IMG/VR virus record: IMGVR_UViG_3300020419_000096
Span: 1 to 21,317 of that record
Reading direction: 5' to 3' (one strand)
Source: a virus
DNA length: 21,317 nucleotides
Part shown: positions 16,639-21,317 of the stretch, one piece after another
Position numbering within the stretch: position 1 is the stretch's first letter
How the letters are laid out: each line of letters starts with the position of its first letter
Position numbers and translations under genes: made by a program
Notes under the pieces: generated by a model
The model's input: only the letters and a program-made list of their open reading frames with translations
Told to the model about the DNA's origin: nothing
The model's database searches: none

Positions 16639-17586
16639 ATGCCTAGAAATGTTTACTTTTCACAGGCCGTAAAATCCGAACAGAACCTTTACGAAGACCT
16701 GATAATAGAATCACTCAAAATATTTGGGCAAGATGTCTATTATATTCCTAGAACTCTAGTTAATAGAGATAATGTTCTGGGCGAGGATGCTGCATCCAAA
16801 TTTGACGATGCATATTTACTAGAAGCCTATATCGAAAATGGTGAAGGGTTTGAAGGTACTGGCGATCTTTATAGTAAATTCGGTGTTGAAATTAGAGATG
16901 AGGCCACATTTATAATTTCTCGATCACAATGGAATAAATTTGTAGGTCTATGGAATAATAGTGTTGATACTCCTAAACCATTGGAAGGTGATATTATATT
17001 CTTACCAATGACAAATAAGTTCTTTGAAATTACCTTTATAGAACACGAACAACCTTTCTATCAATTATCTAATTTACCAGTATATAAATTACAATGTGCT
17101 CTCTTTGAATATAATGATGAGGACTTTGAAACTGGCGTTGAATTAATAGATGACTTATCACAGGCAAGTGCATATACTGAATCATTTGATTTAACAGTCA
17201 CAGGTGGTAATCACTTTAAACAGGGTGAAAGGGTATCACAAACATTAGTTGCGGCAAGTGGTTCTACTCCTGCAATAATTATATCAGGAGAAGTTGCAAC
17301 AATAACTAAAACCACAGATATACTGGCAACTATAAGTGTAAGTAATATTAATGTTACAGGTTCTTCTGGTGAGGCAAAATCATTTATAGTATCTAATAGT
17401 ATAGGCCTAGTCGGATCAGAATCAACTAATACTTGCTTTATTAATAAAATTTATGGACTTACAGATACAATAAATACATTTGCAACCGATGGTGGTGCAG
17501 AAAATGTGGCGTTCGAATTAGCGGCTGATGGTTTCTTGGACTTTACTGAAACCAATCCGTTTGGTGACCCATCGGAGACTTACTAA
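16639..17586 (+). CDS. 14: Neck protein gp14
   Basis: Homologue of T4 neck protein gp14, partner of gp13 in the head-tail connector. The N-terminal part (about 1-165) is conserved, with PRNVYFSQAVKSEQNLYEDL, a GEDAASKFDDAYLLEAYIEN segment and FGVEIRDEATFIISR. The C-terminal NPFGDP also fits gp14 proteins as I recall them. At 315 aa it is longer than T4 gp14 (about 256). The extra length appears to be a Ser/Thr/Val-rich beta-type insertion at about 184-285, preceding the conserved end. The TAA stop overlaps the gp15 ATG (TAATG), implying coupling. Confidence 0.9.
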   Translation: MPRNVYFSQAVKSEQNLYEDLIIESLKIFGQDVYYIPRTLVNRDNVLGEDAASKFDDAYLLEAYIENGEGFEGTGDLYSKFGVEIRDEATFIISRSQWNKFVGLWNNSVDTPKPLEGDIIFLPMTNKFFEITFIEHEQPFYQLSNLPVYKLQCALFEYNDEDFETGVELIDDLSQASAYTESFDLTVTGGNHFKQGERVSQTLVAASGSTPAIIISGEVATITKTTDILATISVSNINVTGSSGEAKSFIVSNSIGLVGSESTNTCFINKIYGLTDTINTFATDGGAENVAFELAADGFLDFTETNPFGDPSETY

Positions 17587-18332
17587 TGTTTGGTACACAC
17601 TTTTATCACTCAACCATGAGAAAGGCTGTTGCCGTATTTGGTACTATATTTAATAATATTAGTGTTATTAGAACCAAGGCAGATGGTAGTATTTTAAATC
17701 AGATCAAGGTTCCTCTTGCATATGGCCCTAAAGATAAAGTACTTGCAAGATTGGATCAGAGTACTGGTGGTGAGGCCAATATGGCTATTAAATTACCTAG
17801 GATGGGATTTGAAATTACTTCATTAGAATTAGACTCTACTCAAAAACTTGCTAAAAGAAATACTATTTCAGAAAATCATGCATCAGATTCTACTAAAAAG
17901 AAAACAATTAAACATCAGGTGGCATATAACATAAACGTTTCTTTATATGCAATGGCTAAAAACCAAGATGATGGTCTGCAAATATTAGAACAGATATTAC
18001 CATACTTCCAACCAGAATATACAGTTACTATAACACCTGTGAGTGGATTTACATATAAACAAGATGTACCAATTATACTAACCGGTGTTACTATTCAGGA
18101 TGATTACGAAGGTGACTTTTTAACACGAAGAGCATTAATATATCAAATGGACTTTACAATGAAAATGAAATTTTTTGGTCCTACAAGTAACCAAGGAGTG
18201 ATACGAGAAATTAACATCGATTTTAATAATGATGCGGGAGGTTCGGAGATTTTAGAGAACATGGATTTCACTATCACCCCATCAACAGCGGATGAGGATG
18301 ACAATTATAGTGTAGTAACCACTATTAGTTAA
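17586..18332 (+). CDS. 15: Tail sheath stabiliser / tail terminator gp15
   Basis: Homologue of T4 gp15, which forms the ring capping the finished tail tube and sheath and joins it to the neck. The N-terminus MFGTHFYHSTMRKAVAVFGT, with FNNISVIRT shortly after, and the later central segment KLPRMGFEITSLELD are typical. Length is 248 aa against about 272 in T4. It lies between gp14 and gp16 as in T4. The start overlaps the gp14 stop; an in-frame ATG at codon 11 is possible but less likely, since the residues before it look conserved. The stop is 7 nt before gp16. Confidence 0.9.
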   Translation: MFGTHFYHSTMRKAVAVFGTIFNNISVIRTKADGSILNQIKVPLAYGPKDKVLARLDQSTGGEANMAIKLPRMGFEITSLELDSTQKLAKRNTISENHASDSTKKKTIKHQVAYNINVSLYAMAKNQDDGLQILEQILPYFQPEYTVTITPVSGFTYKQDVPIILTGVTIQDDYEGDFLTRRALIYQMDFTMKMKFFGPTSNQGVIREINIDFNNDAGGSEILENMDFTITPSTADEDDNYSVVTTIS

Positions 18333-18339
18333 TAATATT

Positions 18340-18756
18340 ATGGATAAAAAGAATAAACTTACTGCAAGTTTAGAAAAGAACTTGCCTACTAAAAAACCTG
18401 CTCAAGTCTTTATTGATAAAAAAGATATTAAAGACGATTATGAGTATTCCAGAAAGACCTATAAGGATCTAATAGACACAGGTATTAGGTCTCTTGATGT
18501 TCTGTCCGAATTAGCCAGAGAGTCTGAACACCCTAGAGCATTTGAAGTATTATCTAAAACTATAAAAGACATTGGTGATACTACAGAGAAGTTAATGGCT
18601 TTACAAAAAGATAAAAAAGATTTAAACAAAGACGAAACTGAAGAAAATAAACAGGTCACGAATAATAATGTATTTGTTGGTTCTACTACGGATTTACAAA
18701 GAATCTTACAAAAAGAAAATGAAAGAATAATTAATCATGCAGAGGATAAAGAATAG
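18340..18756 (+). CDS. 16: Small terminase subunit gp16
   Basis: Homologue of T4 gp16, the regulatory terminase subunit that forms a ring, recognises DNA and stimulates gp17 ATPase during packaging. The 138-aa length (T4 about 164) and strongly charged, helical composition fit: a basic N-terminal segment, a central helical region (YEYSRKTYKDLIDTGIRSLD, then VLSELARE) matching the oligomerisation coiled coil, and a Lys/Glu-rich linker (about 90-110) before a short conserved tail (VFVGSTTDLQRILQKENERI). It overlaps gp17 by 20 bp. No clear ribosome binding site precedes the ATG, so coupling to gp15 is likely. Confidence 0.88.
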   Translation: MDKKNKLTASLEKNLPTKKPAQVFIDKKDIKDDYEYSRKTYKDLIDTGIRSLDVLSELARESEHPRAFEVLSKTIKDIGDTTEKLMALQKDKKDLNKDETEENKQVTNNNVFVGSTTDLQRILQKENERIINHAEDKE

Positions 18757-20350
18757 CGAATTCGGTTATCTAGGTAATCCCTCTGTCAAAAGAGATGGCG
18801 TAGAAACACAATTCTCACAAAAGGAAGTCCAAGAATACACAAGGTGTATGAAGGATCCTGCCTATTTTGCTCGTAAATATATTAAGGTTATATCCTTAGA
18901 TAGAGGACTGGTTCCTTTTGATTTATATGAATATCAAGAAAAGATGTTCCATCACTTTAATGATAATAGATTTAGTATTGTTCTTGCATGTAGACAGTCT
19001 GGTAAAAGTATATCTTCGGTAGTATATTTACTATGGTATGCCTGTTTCCATCCTGAAAAAAATATTGCCATTTTGGCTAATAAGGGCGCAACTGCTAGAG
19101 AAATGTTAGCCAGAGTTACTCTTGCATTAGAAAACTTACCTTTCTTCTTACAACCAGGTTGTAAGGCATTAAATAAAGGGTCTATAGAATTTAGTAATAA
19201 TTCAAAGATAATGGCCGCGGCAACGAGTGGGTCATCTATTCGTGGTTTATCTATTAATTTATTATTCTTAGATGAGTTTGCATTCGTGGAAAATGATGCT
19301 CAATTTTATACATCAACATATCCTGTAATATCATCTGGTAAAGATACTAAGGTTATTGTAACATCTACTGCTAATGGTATAGGTAATATATACCATAAAA
19401 TATGGGAAGGCGCGTCACAAGGAACAAATGAATATAAACCATTTAGAGTTGATTGGTGGGACGTACCAGGGCGTGATGAAAAATGGAAGAAAGAAACTAT
19501 ATCAAATACTTCTGCTTTACAGTTTGAACAAGAATTCGGTAATACATTCCATGGACGTGGTAATACACTTATAGATGCCAATCATCTATTGGCTCAAGTA
19601 TCAGAAGACCCTATAGAACATAAAGAAAATATAAATATATACACACCACCAATAGAAAGTCATGAATATGTTATGACAGTGGATGTAGCCAAAGGTAGGG
19701 GTCAAGATTACTCCACATTTAATATTATAGATATTACAACAAGACCTTTTGAGCAAGTGTGTGTCTTTAGAGATAATAATATATCTCCAATGCTACTACC
19801 GGATTTAATTTATAAATATGCAAATCATTACAATGAAGCATATGTTATTATAGAAAGTAATGACCAAGGTGCTGTAGTTTGTAATGGATTATATTATGAT
19901 TTAGAATATGAACAGATGTTTGTAGAATCATCTATTAAGGCTAATGCATTAGGGGCAACAATGACCAGAAGGGTTAAAAGAATTGGTTGCTCTACGGTAA
20001 AGGATTTAATAGAACAAAGAAAATTATTAATAAAAGATTCCAATACTATAATAGAATTAAGTACGTTTGTTTCAAAGGGTAATTCATATCAGGCAATTGC
20101 TCCTAACCATGATGATTTAATGATGAACCTAGTATTATTTGCATGGTTTGTTACAACGGATATCTTTGAAAATATGTCCAATATAGACATGAAAGATATG
20201 TTATATAAAGAAAGATTAAAGGCAATACAAGATGATATGTTGCCTTTTGGGTTTATACCCGAAAAAGAAGATGATTTTTCAAGTGCAGAGAAAGACGGCG
20301 ATGGTAACCTATGGCTAGATGCTACTACATTTGATAAGTTACTGCGTTAG
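18737..20350 (+). CDS. 17: Large terminase subunit gp17 (ATPase and nuclease)
   Basis: Packaging motor: an N-terminal ATPase pumps DNA into the prohead and a C-terminal RNase H-like nuclease cuts the concatemer. Walker A is CRQSGKS (85-91, K90), Walker B LLFLDE (175-180, D179 and catalytic E180), and the coupling motif TSTANG (209-214). Nuclease acidic residues are D316 in MTVDVAKG, E373 in IIESND and D459/D460 in NHDDLM. All key positions are intact. Length is 537 aa against 610 in T4, mainly because the part before Walker A is shorter. An in-frame TAA at 18728-18730 makes ATG 18737 the first possible start, 20 bp inside gp16 and without a good ribosome binding site. Confidence 0.97.
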   Translation: MQRIKNSEFGYLGNPSVKRDGVETQFSQKEVQEYTRCMKDPAYFARKYIKVISLDRGLVPFDLYEYQEKMFHHFNDNRFSIVLACRQSGKSISSVVYLLWYACFHPEKNIAILANKGATAREMLARVTLALENLPFFLQPGCKALNKGSIEFSNNSKIMAAATSGSSIRGLSINLLFLDEFAFVENDAQFYTSTYPVISSGKDTKVIVTSTANGIGNIYHKIWEGASQGTNEYKPFRVDWWDVPGRDEKWKKETISNTSALQFEQEFGNTFHGRGNTLIDANHLLAQVSEDPIEHKENINIYTPPIESHEYVMTVDVAKGRGQDYSTFNIIDITTRPFEQVCVFRDNNISPMLLPDLIYKYANHYNEAYVIIESNDQGAVVCNGLYYDLEYEQMFVESSIKANALGATMTRRVKRIGCSTVKDLIEQRKLLIKDSNTIIELSTFVSKGNSYQAIAPNHDDLMMNLVLFAWFVTTDIFENMSNIDMKDMLYKERLKAIQDDMLPFGFIPEKEDDFSSAEKDGDGNLWLDATTFDKLLR

Positions 20351-20358
20351 GATATGGT

Positions 20359-20370
20359 TATTTATAAATA
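20359..20370 (+). promoter_or_regulatory. Palindromic T4-type late promoter for the tail sheath gene
   Basis: TATAAATA at 20363-20370, inside the perfect 12-bp palindrome TATTTATAAATA. The box ends 60 nt before the sheath ATG, giving a normal leader with a ribosome binding site. A separate late promoter suits a highly abundant sheath protein. Confidence 0.7.
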
Positions 20371-20416
20371 ATAATAGTGAAAATTCGTATTATGAGAACA
20401 TATTAACTAACTCAAT

Positions 20417-20423
20417 GAGAGGA
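20417..20423 (+). promoter_or_regulatory. Ribosome binding site of the tail sheath gene
   Basis: GAGAGGA, 7 nt before the ATG at 20431. It supports that start and indicates good translation. Confidence 0.75.
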
Positions 20424-20430
20424 TAAAGCG

Positions 20431-21317
20431 ATGGCATTTCAAGTATCACCAGGAGTTCAAGTCAAGGAAATAGATGCAACAGGGGTAGTACCTGCAGTAT
20501 CGAGTTCTATTGGCGGATTTGCTGGGTCATTTAATTGGGGTCCTGTTGACGAGATCGTATCTGTTTCTTCTGAGAAGCAATTAGCGGATACCTTTGGTTC
20601 ACCGGACGACAATACTTATAAATACTTCCTTACAGCCGCGTCATTTTTAAAGTATGGCAACGCGTTAAAAGTTGTTAGAGTCGCATCAGGGCATGATAAT
20701 GCTAATGCTGCGGGTGGTAACCTTTTAATTAAAAATAGGGAAGATTATAACAACTTGAATCTTAGTGGAGTTTCACAAGGAGCATGGATTGCAAAATATC
20801 CAGGTGAATTAGGAAATTCTCTTAAGGTTTCAGTCTGTCCTGCAAATGCTACGGCATTTAATGCATGGACATATGCTTCTGAGTTTTCTGGACAACCAGG
20901 CACATCACAATATGCAACTGATTTAGGGCAGACTTCTGCCAATGATGAGATGCACATTGTTGTAATTGATGAAGATGGTTCATTTACAGGAAAAACAGGA
21001 TCAATATTAGAAACTTTTGAATTCGTTTCACAAGGTTCTGATGCTAAAAAATCAGACGGAACTTCAAATTATTATAAAGACGTTATTAATAATAACTCTG
21101 CATATATTTGGTTCTTAGCAGCACCGACTGGATTATCTGATGCAGGAGCGGCTATTTCAGCTACTTCTTCATATACAACCGTAACAGCGGCTGTAGATAA
21201 CAGTTTATCTGGAGCTACAGATGATAACGCTCCATCAACAGGAGAAATTATATCTGGTTTTGCAAAATTTGCAGATTCAGAAACTGTTGATGTAAATTTA
21301 TTGTTTGCATATCCAGA
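20431..21317 (+). CDS. 18: Tail sheath protein gp18, 3' end outside the window
   Basis: Major subunit of the contractile sheath. The frame is open from ATG 20431 to the right edge (295 complete codons; T4 gp18 has 659 residues), so this is roughly the N-terminal half. The start MAFQVSPGVQVKEIDATGVV fits the sheath signature SPGV.v.E.D, and SIGGFAGSFNWGPVDEIVSV followed by FGSPDDNTYKYFLTAASFLK is typical of T4-like sheath N-termini. Its position directly after gp17 matches T4. It has its own late promoter and ribosome binding site in the 80-bp gap. Residues after about 130 look like the variable, surface-exposed insertion domain. Confidence 0.93.
   Translation, partial: MAFQVSPGVQVKEIDATGVVPAVSSSIGGFAGSFNWGPVDEIVSVSSEKQLADTFGSPDDNTYKYFLTAASFLKYGNALKVVRVASGHDNANAAGGNLLIKNREDYNNLNLSGVSQGAWIAKYPGELGNSLKVSVCPANATAFNAWTYASEFSGQPGTSQYATDLGQTSANDEMHIVVIDEDGSFTGKTGSILETFEFVSQGSDAKKSDGTSNYYKDVINNNSAYIWFLAAPTGLSDAGAAISATSSYTTVTAAVDNSLSGATDDNAPSTGEIISGFAKFADSETVDVNLLFAYP

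Noticed and set aside
19306-19581. Minus-strand frame of 91 aa inside gp17
   Set aside because: It covers the coupling motif and ATPase end of gp17, whose frame is certain.
19630-19818. Two TATAAATA boxes inside gp17 (19630-19637, 19811-19818)
   Set aside because: No gene start lies just downstream, and exact matches are expected by chance in DNA this AT-rich.
20351-20430. Intrinsic terminator after gp17
   Set aside because: The 80-bp gap has no GC-rich hairpin followed by a T run; only the promoter palindrome is present.
20617-20624. TATAAATA inside gp18
   Set aside because: It encodes the TYKYF stretch of the sheath protein and has no start downstream; probably chance.
20745-20957. Minus-strand frame of 70 aa inside gp18
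   Set aside because: It sits inside the tail sheath frame, which has its own promoter and ribosome binding site.

Overview
The window is a densely packed, single-strand (+) block of an AT-rich, T4-like contractile-tail phage genome. It carries the virion neck, packaging and tail genes plus three large tail-fibre genes. The T4 order 13-14-15-16-17-18 is intact from 15886 to the right edge, and the large terminase shows every expected ATPase and nuclease motif. The fibre proteins use motifs (GIGT..P..LDV, LYHTDAR..A.ISVGG, NDGSGSGLDADLLDG) that I associate with marine T4-like phages of cyanobacteria and SAR11-type hosts. That habitat assignment is inference; no host-derived metabolic gene is present to confirm it.

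Layout. (1) 1-2603: 3' part of a fibre gene that enters from the left edge, followed by a 74-aa gene (2607-2831). (2) 2840-6829: a 1329-aa fibre. (3) 6850-13965: a 2371-aa fibre ending in a peptidase S74-type self-cleaving chaperone domain, then five small or medium genes of unknown function (13965-15850), including a 57-aa gene at 15063-15236 that overlaps both neighbours. (4) 15886-20350: neck proteins gp13 and gp14, tail terminator gp15, small and large terminase gp16 and gp17. (5) 20431-right edge: 5' part of the tail sheath gene gp18.

Regulation. A T4-type late promoter box TATAAATA stands just before 2840, 6850, 15886 and 20431, dividing the window into late transcription units. Within units, genes are joined by stop-start overlaps (TAATG, TGATG, ATGA). 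In front of the two complete giant fibre genes the box lies exactly 5 nt upstream of the ATG, inside GGTATAAATA-N5-ATGGC. If T4 promoter geometry holds, transcription would start at or next to the start codon and the mRNA would be leaderless. I rank this as the most interesting observation.

How the parts work together. gp16 and gp17 package DNA into the head. gp13 and gp14 form the neck, and gp15 caps the tail whose sheath is gp18. The paralogous fibres and the small proteins beside them probably determine host attachment. No tRNA, CRISPR array, insertion sequence, integrase or convincing intrinsic terminator was seen, and no intergenic stretch exceeds about 80 bp.
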